Positions 37,675-45,658 of a DNA stretch of 64,000 nt are shown in pieces. The position numbers and the translations under genes were made by a program. This DNA is from Novosphingobium hassiacum. GTDB taxonomy: Bacteria > Pseudomonadota > Alphaproteobacteria > Sphingomonadales > Sphingomonadaceae. Position 1 is the stretch's first letter; the number at the start of each line of letters is the position of its first letter. Under the pieces are notes generated by a model that saw only the letters and a list, made by a program, of their open reading frames with translations, was not told the DNA's origin and did no database searches. Location: contig NZ_JACICY010000006.1 in NCBI RefSeq assembly GCF_014196055.1, forward strand, positions 124,001-188,000, read 5' to 3'.

Positions 37675-38656
37675 GTGGCTCTACGAAGATGGCATCGCCG
37701 AAGAGCGAGCCATCCTTGTGGCAGATGGCCACATCCTGTCGGCGCGCGTCGAGTGGGGCGATGCCATACGCCCTGGCCTCATTGCGCAGGCCCAACTCGT
37801 CGCCCGCATGCCGAACACCCGGCGCGGCACGGTCCGCTTTGCCGATGGGACGATCGCGCACATCGATCAGCTACTCCACGAGACCACGCAAGGCGTCACG
37901 CTCACCGTGCGCGTCGTGCGCGCTGCCATCGCCGAGCGCGGCCGCACCAAGCTCCCCGTCACACGCCCCGCACCGGGCGAGGCACCCGCACCTGCGCCCA
38001 GCCTGCGTGAGGAGATCGAGACCAGCGGTGCCCGCTTGCGCGCGCTGCCAGCCACCAACAACGAATTCGCGCAGCACGGCTGGGACGAACTCATCGAACA
38101 GGTGCAGACCGGCGAGATCACCTTCCCCGGCGGCTCGATCATCGTCAGCCCCACCCCGGCAATGACCCTGATCGACATCGACGGCGCGTTACCCCCGCTC
38201 AAGCTCTCGCTGGCCGCCGTCCCGGTGATCGCCGACGCGCTTCACCGCCTCGACATCGGCGGCTCGATCGGCATCGACTTCCCCTCGCTCGCCGACAGGA
38301 AGGACCGCCAGCAGATCGACAAGGCGCTCGCCGATGCGCTGATCGACTGGACCGGAGAGCGTACCGCGATGACCGGCTTCGGCTTCGTCCATCTCGTCGC
38401 CCGCCTCGAACGCGCTTCGCTCGTCGCGCGCTTCGCCCGCCGTCCTGCTGGTGCCGCCGCGCGGATCCTGCTGCGTCAGGCAGAGCGCGTGACCGAACCC
38501 GGCGTACTGTTGCTGAGCGCCAACCCCGCCGTGCTCGATACCCTGCGCCCCGAATGGGAGGCCGAACTCGCCCGCCGCACCGGCCGCACGATCCGCCGCA
38601 ATCCCGATCCTGCGCTTGCCCTTTCGGGCGGTTTCGCACAGGCAATCGCCCCATGA
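37664..38656 (+). CDS. Short RNase E/G-like protein
   Basis: This is a short member of the RNase E/G family (330 aa from ATG 37664, compared with about 490 for RNase G). Its catalytic-domain landmarks are LIDIDGALPPLKL and GGSIGIDFPSL, the positions of the two metal-binding Asp of RNase E, followed by GFVHLVARLER. An N-terminal segment covers the S1-like part, but no zinc-link CPxC is seen. Maf, RNase E/G and YacG are usually adjacent in alphaproteobacteria. It overlaps maf upstream and yacG downstream. Catalytic competence is uncertain because the protein lacks the oligomerisation region. Confidence 0.75.
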   Translation: MSAEWLYEDGIAEERAILVADGHILSARVEWGDAIRPGLIAQAQLVARMPNTRRGTVRFADGTIAHIDQLLHETTQGVTLTVRVVRAAIAERGRTKLPVTRPAPGEAPAPAPSLREEIETSGARLRALPATNNEFAQHGWDELIEQVQTGEITFPGGSIIVSPTPAMTLIDIDGALPPLKLSLAAVPVIADALHRLDIGGSIGIDFPSLADRKDRQQIDKALADALIDWTGERTAMTGFGFVHLVARLERASLVARFARRPAGAAARILLRQAERVTEPGVLLLSANPAVLDTLRPEWEAELARRTGRTIRRNPDPALALSGGFAQAIAP

Positions 38657-38826
38657 CGATAGACGCCACCCGCCCTGTCCGCCGCTGCCCGATGTGCGGC
38701 AAGCCGCGCTCCGAGGCGCACACCCCGTTCTGTTCGACGCGCTGCCGCGACCGCGATCTGGTGAAGTGGCTCGACGATGGCTACGCCCTCCCCGGCCGTC
38801 CAGCCGACGAAGATCCCGAGGACTGA
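38653..38826 (+). CDS. yacG: DNA gyrase inhibitor YacG
   Basis: YacG is a small zinc protein that binds GyrB and inhibits gyrase in E. coli. From ATG 38653 the product is 57 aa with four zinc Cys residues in CPMCGK...FCSTRC (Cys12, 15, 27, 31) and the tail CRDRDLVKWLDDGYALPG. It overlaps the upstream gene as ATGA. It closes the maf cluster. Confidence 0.93.
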   Translation: MTIDATRPVRRCPMCGKPRSEAHTPFCSTRCRDRDLVKWLDDGYALPGRPADEDPED

Positions 38827-38958
38827 ACCGTCACGCCGATCCCGTTGAGGTTTCGCGCAAGATTTCCAACTCTGGGGGCTTGCCAACTTGAGCCCGCTTC
38901 GCCATAGGCGCGCTTCCCAATCGGCTCGGCCCGCCATTTCAGGCAGGCAGCTGGAGAT

Positions 38959-39034
38959 GCCCGGGTAGCTCAGTTGGTAGAGCAGCGGATTGAAAATCCG
39001 CGTGTCGGCGGTTCGAATCCGTCCCCGGGCACCA
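38959..39034 (+). tRNA. tRNA-Phe (GAA)
   Basis: A complete cloverleaf: acceptor GCCCGGG/CCCGGGC, D-arm with AGCTCAGTTGG, anticodon loop TTGAAAA with GAA (Phe), T-loop TTCGAAT, and encoded ACCA at the 3' end. The 3' end is a classic integration site, and a truncated integrase begins about 165 bp downstream. Confidence 0.98.
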
Positions 39035-39160
39035 TTGGCCTGTTCGCCAACCCCCGCCAAAGCTTGAAAAAACCGCAGAAATCTGCCATTTATAGCGTCG
39101 GCTTTACCGCTGATGTTTGCCATTGTTCGCCCACAGTCGGATGATTCTGGGGGCCATCTC

Positions 39161-39197
39161 GGGGGCCACTTCGAATTGCTCGAAAGGCGTGGCCCCC
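39161..39197 (+). promoter_or_regulatory. Nested hairpin just before the integrase start
   Basis: GGGGGCCAC (39161-39169) pairs with GTGGCCCCC (39189-39197), and inside it TTCGA pairs with TCGAA. The stem ends 2 nt before the integrase ATG. A further GGGGGCCA copy lies 11 bp upstream. It could sequester the translation start or be part of the phage-type attachment/control region of the original element. Confidence 0.5.
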
Positions 39198-39199
39198 AA

Positions 39200-39403
39200 A
39201 TGGCACTGACAGACACCACAATCCGCAATGCAAAGCCCCAAGCGAAGCCCTACAAGCTGACCGATGAAAAGGGCCTGTTCCTGTTGGTCCAACCATCGGG
39301 CGGCAAACTCTGGCGGTTCAAGTTCCGCACCGACGGGCGCGACGAACACGGCGAACCCAAGCGCGTCGAGAAGAAGGTGGGCTTGGGCACCTACCCCGGC
39401 ACC
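39200..39403 (+). pseudogene. Truncated tyrosine-type integrase (DUF4102 N-terminus)
   Basis: The first about 68 codons, MALTDTTIRNAKPQAKPYKL followed by TDEKGLFLLVQPSGGKLWRF and ...VEKKVGLGTYPG, are the N-terminal arm-type-binding DUF4102 domain of P4-like integrases. Homology stops at about 39400, where the frame runs on into unrelated sequence; the catalytic Arg/His/Tyr part is gone. It lies downstream of tRNA-Phe, so it marks a lost genomic island. The sequence at the break (CCCCGGCACCAT, 39394-39405) is nearly the 3' end of the tRNA (CCCCGGGCACCAT). Confidence 0.85.
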
Positions 39404-39496
39404 ATCTTCCCATCACGATTTTTCCGACAGTACAAAGCCGCCCTGACGAGCGTCGGGACGGTCTGTAACCTTGTGACGACCGCAGCGGGTCGTGCG

Positions 39497-40039
39497 TCAA
39501 CTCGCGAAAAGCGGCGGCTTCATCCTGACGCTCATAGTCGCGAGAACCTTGCGCATGTAGCTCAGGCCCGAGGCTGTCAGCATCACGAAGCTGCGGCGCT
39601 TGTCGGACTTGTCGGCCCGCCGCTCGACCAGGCCGGTCTTTTCGAGCGACCACACCCAGCGCAACGCAGTCGTCGCTGGAACTTGGCCTGCCAGCCCTGC
39701 GTCCGACACCGAGATGAACTTGTCCTGCGCATGGGCGATGAACAGGTCGAGCAGGATATCCCACGCCGGATCGTTGAACAACTCAGGCGAATGGGACGCG
39801 CGTTCCCGGTCCCTGCGCGCGATATAGACTTTGCGCGCGAAGATCGCCAGCGCGGTATCGGGAATCGCGCCGGGATGCACCGCAGCAGGCAGTGACGCCA
39901 ATTGCGAAGTGTCCTGCGTCCCGGCATACTCCGAAAGCACGGCCCCGATCTTGCGAACGACGACACTCAACGCGGCAACTTCGCGATTCAGGTCGGTTAT
40001 GGTCTCGGGATTAAGGTCCTGCTGCCCCAATTGCCTCAC
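39497..40039 (-). CDS. MarR-like winged-helix protein, unknown target
   Basis: The C-terminal half has a sphingomonad-type winged helix: FNDPAWDILLDLFIAHAQDK, then SVSDAGLAGQVPATTALRWV (HTH), LEKTGLVERRADKSDKRRSF (wing) and MLTASGLSYMRKVL. The N-terminal half is a helical region with REVAALSVVVRKIGAVLSEY. No ATG precedes the domain; a GTG at 40039 (180 aa) is the best start seen, with an open frame continuing upstream to 40183. It overlaps the 3' end of the upstream small gene by 29 bp. It lies just beyond the integrase scar, so it may be a remnant of the island or a native gene. Confidence 0.65.
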   Translation of the reverse strand: MRQLGQQDLNPETITDLNREVAALSVVVRKIGAVLSEYAGTQDTSQLASLPAAVHPGAIPDTALAIFARKVYIARRDRERASHSPELFNDPAWDILLDLFIAHAQDKFISVSDAGLAGQVPATTALRWVWSLEKTGLVERRADKSDKRRSFVMLTASGLSYMRKVLATMSVRMKPPLFAS

Positions 40040-40277
40040 CCAGCGTGGGCGTGGCGGTCGACCAGTTTCCCCACGACGGCGAAAACGAGTCGTTGGCGGC
40101 AGGCGTGGCAGCACTCCCGACGGAAATGCCCTGCTCGTCGAGTGCCAAAAGCTCAAGCGCATGCGAGACATGGGCCGCAGCAAGAGAATTGCCCGAATCG
40201 TCGAGCAACCTGATAGCCATCTTCAGCAACCGCTCCGCTTCGCACACAGCGGCTTCACCCGTCAGCCCTTGACCCAT
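40011..40277 (-). CDS. Small helical protein, unknown function
   Basis: The 88-aa product starts MGQGLTGEAAVCEAERLLKM and continues as a predicted amphipathic helix with SLAAAHVSHALELLALDEQG. An AGG-type ribosome site lies about 7 nt upstream of the ATG. I do not recognise the family. It is upstream of, and overlaps in another frame, the winged-helix gene, so the two are probably co-transcribed. A possible role as a co-factor of the HTH protein is only suggested by the overlap. Confidence 0.55.
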   Translation of the reverse strand: MGQGLTGEAAVCEAERLLKMAIRLLDDSGNSLAAAHVSHALELLALDEQGISVGSAATPAANDSFSPSWGNWSTATPTLGEAIGAAGP

Positions 40278-40360
40278 GACACACCTATCCTTTTGATAGA
40301 TCACGTCTACAACGTTAGTTTACGAAGTCGAGACTTATCTTTTTATCTCAAGGCTATCGC

Positions 40361-40729
40361 CTAAGGGGCGGGCCTCGACAGATCGAGGAACGGAACAAAC
40401 CCCCCGAAGATCATCCGCGCGCCATCGAAAGGCACGTCCATCGCTTCGCCGCTCTGCGTCATCTCCTCCATCAACACCGCTTGCGCCTTGTCGCGTGTCG
40501 CCTTGTCGGGCCATTCGGCCCAGCTGAAGATGAGCAACTCGCCTTCGGTGGCTTCGACGGCGCGGAAGAAGTCGGTGCGCTTGCCGTGCGGCACATCGTC
40601 GTTCCAGGCCTCGACCACGCGCAGCGCACCTTGCTTGATCATCTTGGCATCATATGACCGCGCGAGCGCCTCGTACTTTTCGCGGTTGGCGGCAGGCACA
40701 GCGATTACGTAACCGTCTACATAGCTCAT
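40361..40729 (-). CDS. DUF1428 (YbaA-like) protein
   Basis: The 122-aa protein has the DUF1428 pattern: MSYVDGYVIAVPAANREKYE, WNDDVPHGKRTDFFRAVEAT, ELLIFSWAEWPDKATRDKAQ and DGARMIFGGFVPFLDL. These dimeric ferredoxin-like proteins are of unknown biochemical role. It is downstream of the phosphatase gene (86 bp) on the same strand and may belong to that transcript. Confidence 0.9.
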   Translation of the reverse strand: MSYVDGYVIAVPAANREKYEALARSYDAKMIKQGALRVVEAWNDDVPHGKRTDFFRAVEATEGELLIFSWAEWPDKATRDKAQAVLMEEMTQSGEAMDVPFDGARMIFGGFVPFLDLSRPAP

Positions 40730-40815
40730 GGCAGCGAGTCCCGGATAAGCCCCCCGTCAGACATTCCTTTTATCACACCGAACTGTTCAGGCAACTGTTC
40801 GGGCAACTGCGGGGG

Positions 40816-41280
40816 TCAGCGCAAGTACCGCCGCACCAATGCTTCGGCCGCCGCATCGACATCGGCCCATGCCTGTTCGAAATCATCCTCGTCGCCATAA
40901 TACGGATCGACCACCGCCGTGCCCTTGCGACCGGGCACGAGGTTCATCAGCAATCCGACCTCGGCGATGTGTCGGGACGGCTCCAGCCTGCGCAAGTCCT
41001 TGAGGTTCTGCTGGTCGAGCGCGAAGACATGGCCGAAGCGGGTGAAGTCCTCGGGCGTCACCTGCCGCGCGCGATAGGTCGAGATGTCGAGGCCGTGCCG
41101 ACGCGCGGTTTCCTGCGCGCGCGGATCGGGCGGGCGGCCAACGTGCCAATCGCCGATCCCGGCAGAATCGATCGTCATGGCAACGCCTGCCTCGACCGCG
41201 CGGGCGCGTAGCGCCGCCTCGGCAAGAGGCGAACGGCAGATATTCCCAAGACAGACGAACAAAATCGAAGGTTGACTCAC
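40816..41280 (-). CDS. Low-molecular-weight protein tyrosine phosphatase
   Basis: The 154-aa product has the N-terminal P-loop VCLGNICRSPLAE (Cys10 and Arg16, C-x5-R) and the general-acid Asp in AVVDPYYGDEDDF (about residue 123). The fold is complete for an LMW-PTP. It starts with GTG, overlapping the stop of the preceding malonyltransferase-like gene as GTGA. Many such enzymes act on exopolysaccharide kinases, but no Wzc-type kinase is in the window; the coupled gene suggests another setting. Confidence 0.93.
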   Translation of the reverse strand: MSQPSILFVCLGNICRSPLAEAALRARAVEAGVAMTIDSAGIGDWHVGRPPDPRAQETARRHGLDISTYRARQVTPEDFTRFGHVFALDQQNLKDLRRLEPSRHIAEVGLLMNLVPGRKGTAVVDPYYGDEDDFEQAWADVDAAAEALVRRYLR

Positions 41281-42290
41281 GGGATCACGATACCTCGCTG
41301 GCTGGGTCTCCCCATGCCAATCAGGAACTGATCCTCTCCCTGTCGCGCAGCAAACACCTCGCGCGACGAAATGTCCAGCCAGTTCAACGCGACAAGCACC
41401 TGCCCGATCGCGCCGCCGAGCGTCTCGCCTGGACCGAGCAGCACGATCCGATCGGGAGCGAACTCACGAATGCCGACCGTCATCGCGGCGGAAAAGTCGT
41501 AAGGCTCAAGGATCTGGTGGCCGAAAGTGTAATCCCAAAGCTCTTGCGCGGTGCTTTCAAACTGTCGCCAGACCTTGCCGCGCCCGTCGATCAGGGGCAC
41601 CTCGGGCCGGTCGAACCAGTCGGCTGCAAACTGCGCCCGCGCCGCCTCGCTGCTGGCCTGCATCAGGGGTGTATGAAACGGGCCATGCCCCGCCAGCCGC
41701 ATCGGCGGACGCGATAGCGCGGGCAAGTCGCGCTCCAGCGCGTCCAGTGCGGCCTCGCTGCCTGCCACCACCAGCATCCCGCCCAGTCGGATCGAGGGCA
41801 GCACCACATTCCGCGCCATCGCCGCCTCGACGCGGCGCAGCAGCGCGGGATCGACCGTCCAGTCTTCGCCCGCCAGCACAAGCACCGCCTGCCCGCCGGG
41901 TGCGTGGCGTTGCGAGTTGATCCCCATGCCGTCGGCAATCGCGAAACCATGCTCTCCCGAAACCGCACCCGCACAGGCCAGCGCCGTGTACCAGCCCATC
42001 GAATTGCCGGTCACCGCGACTACCTCGAACCGGTCGCGGTCCAGCGCCATGAAATCGAGGTAGGCGCACGCATGGATCAAGGGGGCGGCATTCTCCCCGC
42101 GCAGATGTGCAGGCGAAAATTTTGCCGCTCCATCCAGTGCCGTCAGCGTTGCTTTGCCCGCCTCGCCCCGCAACGCATCGAACCGCGCCAACCATTCGGA
42201 CCCGCGATGATGCCGCGCCAGATAACCCAGTTCGGGCGCGTTGTACGTGCCGCGCCCGGGACAGACGACGAGGACGGTTTCCTTAGCCAC
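41277..42290 (-). CDS. Malonyltransferase-like (FabD-fold) acyltransferase
   Basis: The 337-aa protein has the acyltransferase elbow VTGNSMGWYTALAC (Ser97 nucleophile, GNSMG instead of the usual GHSLG) and a matching histidine in GHGPFHTPLMQ (His206). These are the two catalytic positions of FabD-type malonyl-CoA:ACP transacylases. The Gln/Arg pocket around INSQRHAPGGQAVLV is divergent. It starts at GTG and overlaps the stop of the fused E1 gene by 8 bp and the phosphatase start by 4 bp. Substrate (malonyl or another acyl group) cannot be decided from sequence. Confidence 0.75.
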   Translation of the reverse strand: MAKETVLVVCPGRGTYNAPELGYLARHHRGSEWLARFDALRGEAGKATLTALDGAAKFSPAHLRGENAAPLIHACAYLDFMALDRDRFEVVAVTGNSMGWYTALACAGAVSGEHGFAIADGMGINSQRHAPGGQAVLVLAGEDWTVDPALLRRVEAAMARNVVLPSIRLGGMLVVAGSEAALDALERDLPALSRPPMRLAGHGPFHTPLMQASSEAARAQFAADWFDRPEVPLIDGRGKVWRQFESTAQELWDYTFGHQILEPYDFSAAMTVGIREFAPDRIVLLGPGETLGGAIGQVLVALNWLDISSREVFAARQGEDQFLIGMGRPSQRGIVIP

Positions 42291-44487
42291 CCACCATCTC
42301 CAGCACCTTGGCCACGATCCCGTCCCTGCTCGGCAGCGTATGCGTCGCGGCCCGTGCCAGCGGAATGAAACTGTCCGTCGCCGCCATCCGCGCCGCCATC
42401 TTGTTCGGTGCTCGCTCTGCCAGAAGTGCCATCAGCGCCTCATTCTGCCCGCCGGTAATCCGGCACTCGTCCACCACCAGCACGCGGTCGCAAGGCGCAA
42501 CCGCTGCGATCACGGCGTCGTCATTCACCGGCCCCAGCCAGCGCAAGTCGATCACCCGCACCGCCACGCCCTGCTCCGCCAGCAGTTTCTGCGCCTGCGA
42601 CGACAGGTAGAACCCGTTGCCATATGCCACGATCGCAAGGTCGGTCCCCTCGCCTGCCATGCCGATCTCGCCGAAGCCGATTGCCCCCTCGCCCGGAGCC
42701 TCGTACAAGCTCGACCACAGCCCATCGCCCGGCTCGTGCAGATCGCGCGTCATGTAGAGTGCAATCGGCTCGACGAACACGACGACGCGTTGCTCCTCGT
42801 GCGCCAGCCGCACGCATTCGCGCAGCATCGCCACTGCATCGCGCCCGTTGGACGGGACTGCCAGCACCACACCGGGAATATCGCGGAAAACGGCAAGCGA
42901 GTTGTCATTGTGGAAGTGCCCGCCGAAGCCCTTCTGGTAGGGCAGCCCAGCAATCCGTACGACCATCGGATTGGTGAACTGCCCGTCCGAAAAGAACGAC
43001 AGCGTCGCCGCCTCGCCGCGGATCTGGTCCTCGGCATTGTGGACATAGGCAAGGAACTGGATCTCGGGCAGCGGCAGCAATCCGTTGTGCGCCGCGCCGA
43101 TCGCCAGACCGAGAATTGCCTGTTCATCGAGCAGTGTGTTGATCACCCGCGCCGACCCGAACCGCGCATGCAGCTTCTGCGTAGCGGCGTAGACTCCGCC
43201 CTTGGGGCCTACGTCCTCGCCGCAGACCACGGCATTGGGGTATTGCAGCAGCAGGTCGGCCAGCGCCCAACTGATCAGCTTGGCCATATGCTGCGGCTTG
43301 TCCATCGCGGGCGCATCGTCGGCAAACAGCGCCTCGCGCGCTTCCGCCGATGCCAGCGGACGCGCCACGCCTTCGCGCTTTGGCGGCACGATGCTCGCCA
43401 TGACCGCCGCCGCATCGGGCAACTTGGGCCGAGCGATCGCCAGTCCCACCTGCCGCTCCAGCGTCGCTTCGATGGTGTCGTATTCGGCACGCACTTGCGC
43501 CGCCGTCATGACGCCCTCCTCGATCAAAAGCGCCGCGCTCGCCAGCAGCGGGTCGCGTTCCTCTTCGGCGCGTACCTCTTCCTTGGTGCGGTACGAAAGC
43601 TGCACATCGTTTCCGGCGTGACCGTAGAGCCGCACCGTCCTCATGTGCAGGAACACCGGCTTGCGCAGCCGCCGCGCCACATCCTCGGCCTCGCGCGCGG
43701 CCCGCATCGTGTCGATCAGGTCCGACCCGTCGCAGGCCACGTAGTGCAACCCCGCGCGGGTCGAGAAATTCGCCTCGATCCAGCCCGGCGGCGTGCGCGT
43801 GGAAATACCGATGCCGTTGTCCTCGCACAGGAAAATGATCGGCATCGGCGTGCCCTGAAACGCCGCCCAGCACGCGGTGTTGATCGCGCCGAGCGCGGTC
43901 GAATGGTTCGCGCTGGCATCACCGAAGCTGCACAGCACCACGCCGTCCCTGGCCAGCACGGTGCCCTCGAAGCCCATCCGCCGCGCAATGCCGATGGAAA
44001 ACGCGGTCCCCACCGCCTTGGGTAGGTGGCTGGCGATGGTCGAGGTCTGCGGCGGGATGAACAGGCGTTTCGATCCCAGCACCTTGTGCCGACCGCCCGA
44101 GATCGGATCGTCCGCGCTTGCCGTGAAGCTCAGCAGCATGTCCCACGCTGGGGTTTCGCCCGGCACGCGGTGGGCGCGGTGGATCTGGAACGCGGCATCG
44201 CGGTAATGCAGGAAAGCCATGTCGTCTGGGCGCAGCACTTCGGCCAGCACGGCATTGCCCTCGTGCCCCGAAGACCCGATCGTATAGAACCCCTCGCCCC
44301 GGGCCTGCAGCTTGCGGCTCAACCGGTCCAGCTGCCGCGACAGCGCCTGCGAGCGGAACAACGCCGCCGCGCGCTCTGGCGAGAGGCCGACATCGCGCAA
44401 TCCCAGATTGGACCGCCGCCGCACCGTCCCGCTCTCCAGCGCGGCAAGAAACTGACGGTGGACCTGCTCGGCAGCATCAAGCGACAT
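42283..44487 (-). CDS. Fused E1 alpha-beta subunit of a 2-oxoacid dehydrogenase
   Basis: The 734-aa protein joins a thiamine-diphosphate alpha domain to a transketolase-like beta domain. The alpha part (about 1-350) has SSGHEGNAVLAEVLRPDDMA and the ThDP motif GDASANHSTALGAINTACW ending in FLCEDNGIGI. The beta part (about 390-734) shows AVVCGEDVGPKGGVYAATQK, the PEIQFLAYVHNAEDQI block and VRVIDLRWLGPVNDDAVIAA. This organisation is that of branched-chain or pyruvate-type E1. No E2 or E3 gene is in the window. It starts the coupled set with the malonyltransferase-like and phosphatase genes. Confidence 0.88.
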   Translation of the reverse strand: MSLDAAEQVHRQFLAALESGTVRRRSNLGLRDVGLSPERAAALFRSQALSRQLDRLSRKLQARGEGFYTIGSSGHEGNAVLAEVLRPDDMAFLHYRDAAFQIHRAHRVPGETPAWDMLLSFTASADDPISGGRHKVLGSKRLFIPPQTSTIASHLPKAVGTAFSIGIARRMGFEGTVLARDGVVLCSFGDASANHSTALGAINTACWAAFQGTPMPIIFLCEDNGIGISTRTPPGWIEANFSTRAGLHYVACDGSDLIDTMRAAREAEDVARRLRKPVFLHMRTVRLYGHAGNDVQLSYRTKEEVRAEEERDPLLASAALLIEEGVMTAAQVRAEYDTIEATLERQVGLAIARPKLPDAAAVMASIVPPKREGVARPLASAEAREALFADDAPAMDKPQHMAKLISWALADLLLQYPNAVVCGEDVGPKGGVYAATQKLHARFGSARVINTLLDEQAILGLAIGAAHNGLLPLPEIQFLAYVHNAEDQIRGEAATLSFFSDGQFTNPMVVRIAGLPYQKGFGGHFHNDNSLAVFRDIPGVVLAVPSNGRDAVAMLRECVRLAHEEQRVVVFVEPIALYMTRDLHEPGDGLWSSLYEAPGEGAIGFGEIGMAGEGTDLAIVAYGNGFYLSSQAQKLLAEQGVAVRVIDLRWLGPVNDDAVIAAVAPCDRVLVVDECRITGGQNEALMALLAERAPNKMAARMAATDSFIPLARAATHTLPSRDGIVAKVLEMVGG

Positions 44488-44647
44488 GAAGGATGGTTTC
44501 CTCGGTAACGAACCTCAGGTCTTAGCCGCTGTTCAGTCCGTTGGGGAACCCCGCGCGCCGCTGGCTCGGAAAAAAGGGTTCGTACGAAGGCGCAAAGAAG
44601 CAGGAGGCCTCCTACTAAAGCCGAACGCCCGCAACCTGACCACGCAA

Positions 44648-44676
44648 TTGCACTTTTGCCGGATTTGGCCTAATGC
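44648..44676 (+). promoter_or_regulatory. Sigma-70-like promoter candidate for purC
   Basis: TTGCAC (44648-44653) and TAATGC (44671-44676), spaced by 17 bp, fit a housekeeping promoter. It would give a leader of about 105 nt that includes the hairpin at 44729-44771. The rest of the 299-bp stretch between the E1 start and purC shows only an AGGAGGCCTCCT palindrome near 44600 and no ORF I can support. Confidence 0.45.
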
Positions 44677-44728
44677 CCCCATGAACGCCCCGGCAAAAGC
44701 GATGCGGTCGCCTACGCGACTCCCTCGT

Positions 44729-44771
44729 ATGCCGGGGTTTCTTATTCGGCCGGGACGCGAATCCCCGGCAT
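44729..44771 (+). promoter_or_regulatory. Leader hairpin upstream of purC
   Basis: ATGCCGGGG (44729-44737) pairs with CCCCGGCAT (44763-44771) over 9 bp around a 25-nt loop. The hairpin ends 5 nt before the AGGA Shine-Dalgarno (44777-44782 region) and about 15 nt before the purC ATG. It might modulate ribosome access, but it is not a known purine riboswitch. Confidence 0.45.
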
Positions 44772-44786
44772 GGTGCAGGAAGCAAG

Positions 44787-45578
44787 ATGATGTCTCGTCG
44801 CCGCCAGATCTACGAAGGCAAGGCCAAGATCCTTTACGAGGGTCCGGAACCCGGCACCCTGATCCAGTACTTCAAGGACGATGCCACCGCGTTCAACGCG
44901 CAGAAGCGCGGCACGATCAACGGCAAGGGCGTGATCAACAACCGCATCAGCGAATATGTGTTCACGCGGCTTGCCCACATCGGCATCCCCACGCACTTCA
45001 TCCGCCGCCTCAACATGCGCGAACAGCTGGTGCGTCAGGTCGAAATCATCCCGATCGAAGTCGTCGTGCGCAATGTCGCGGCCGGCTCGATCTCCAAGCG
45101 CCTGGGTATCGAAGAGGGTGAGCCGCTGCCGCACACCCTGATCGAATACTATTACAAGGACGACGCGCTGGGCGATCCGCTGGTGTCGGAAGAGCACATC
45201 GCGTGCTTCGGCTGGGCCAGCAACGAGGAAATGCAGGACATGTCCTCGATGGCGATCCGCGTGAACGACTTCATGGTCGGCATGTTCGCGGCAATCAACA
45301 TCCGCCTCGTCGACTTCAAGATCGAGTTCGGTCGCATCTGGGACGGCGACTACAGCCGCGTGATCCTGGCCGACGAAATCAGCCCCGACGGCTGCCGCCT
45401 GTGGGACATGATCACCGGCGAAAAGCTCGACAAGGACCGCTTCCGCCGCGACCTCGGCGGCGAGGAGGAAGCCTATCAGGAAGTCGCCCGACGCTTGGGG
45501 TTGCTCGAAAACGACAGCGGCCCCAGCGAGGTGTTCGACCTTGGCGCCCACCGCAAACTGCGTGGCGGCAAGAAGTAA
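44787..45578 (+). CDS. purC: SAICAR synthetase PurC
   Basis: PurC ligates aspartate to CAIR in purine synthesis. The 263-aa product has the SAICAR synthetase set: [20 protein letters not shown], the ATP/Mg motif [37 protein letters not shown], and [20 protein letters not shown] with [17 protein letters not shown] is repeated at 44787 and 44790 and either may be used. It is followed by a strong terminator, so purS and purQ, 3.3 kb downstream, must have another promoter. Confidence 0.97.
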   Translation: MMSRRRQIYEGKAKILYEGPEPGTLIQYFKDDATAFNAQKRGTINGKGVINNRISEYVFTRLAHIGIPTHFIRRLNMREQLVRQVEIIPIEVVVRNVAAGSISKRLGIEEGEPLPHTLIEYYYKDDALGDPLVSEEHIACFGWASNEEMQDMSSMAIRVNDFMVGMFAAINIRLVDFKIEFGRIWDGDYSRVILADEISPDGCRLWDMITGEKLDKDRFRRDLGGEEEAYQEVARRLGLLENDSGPSEVFDLGAHRKLRGGKK

Positions 45579-45606
45579 GCGTTACGGCCTTTGGCTGGAT
45601 ATAAAG

Positions 45607-45636
45607 ACCCCCTTCGGCAACGGAGGGGGTTTTTGT
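45607..45636 (+). terminator. Rho-independent terminator of purC
   Basis: A 10-bp stem of the form ACCCCCTTCG-GCAA-CGGAGGGGGT closes a GCAA tetraloop and is followed by five T. It lies 28 bp after the purC stop. Confidence 0.92.
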
Positions 45637-45658
45637 TGTGGCAAATCCGTTAATGCCC

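Noticed and set aside
39497..40304. Toxin-antitoxin pair
   Set aside because: Neither protein has a known toxin fold; the HTH protein is a MarR-like winged helix and the small protein has no toxin motif.
39035..40360. Complete prophage or genomic island next to tRNA-Phe
   Set aside because: Only a third of an integrase is present; no structural, replication or second att site is recognisable, and ordinary chromosomal genes follow.
42241..44025. Long plus-strand frame over the E1 dehydrogenase gene
   Set aside because: Arg/His-rich shadow composition; the minus-strand frame has clear ThDP-enzyme motifs.
44488..44786. Purine riboswitch before purC
   Set aside because: Only one simple hairpin is seen; the three-way junction and conserved pyrimidine core of purine riboswitches are not visible.
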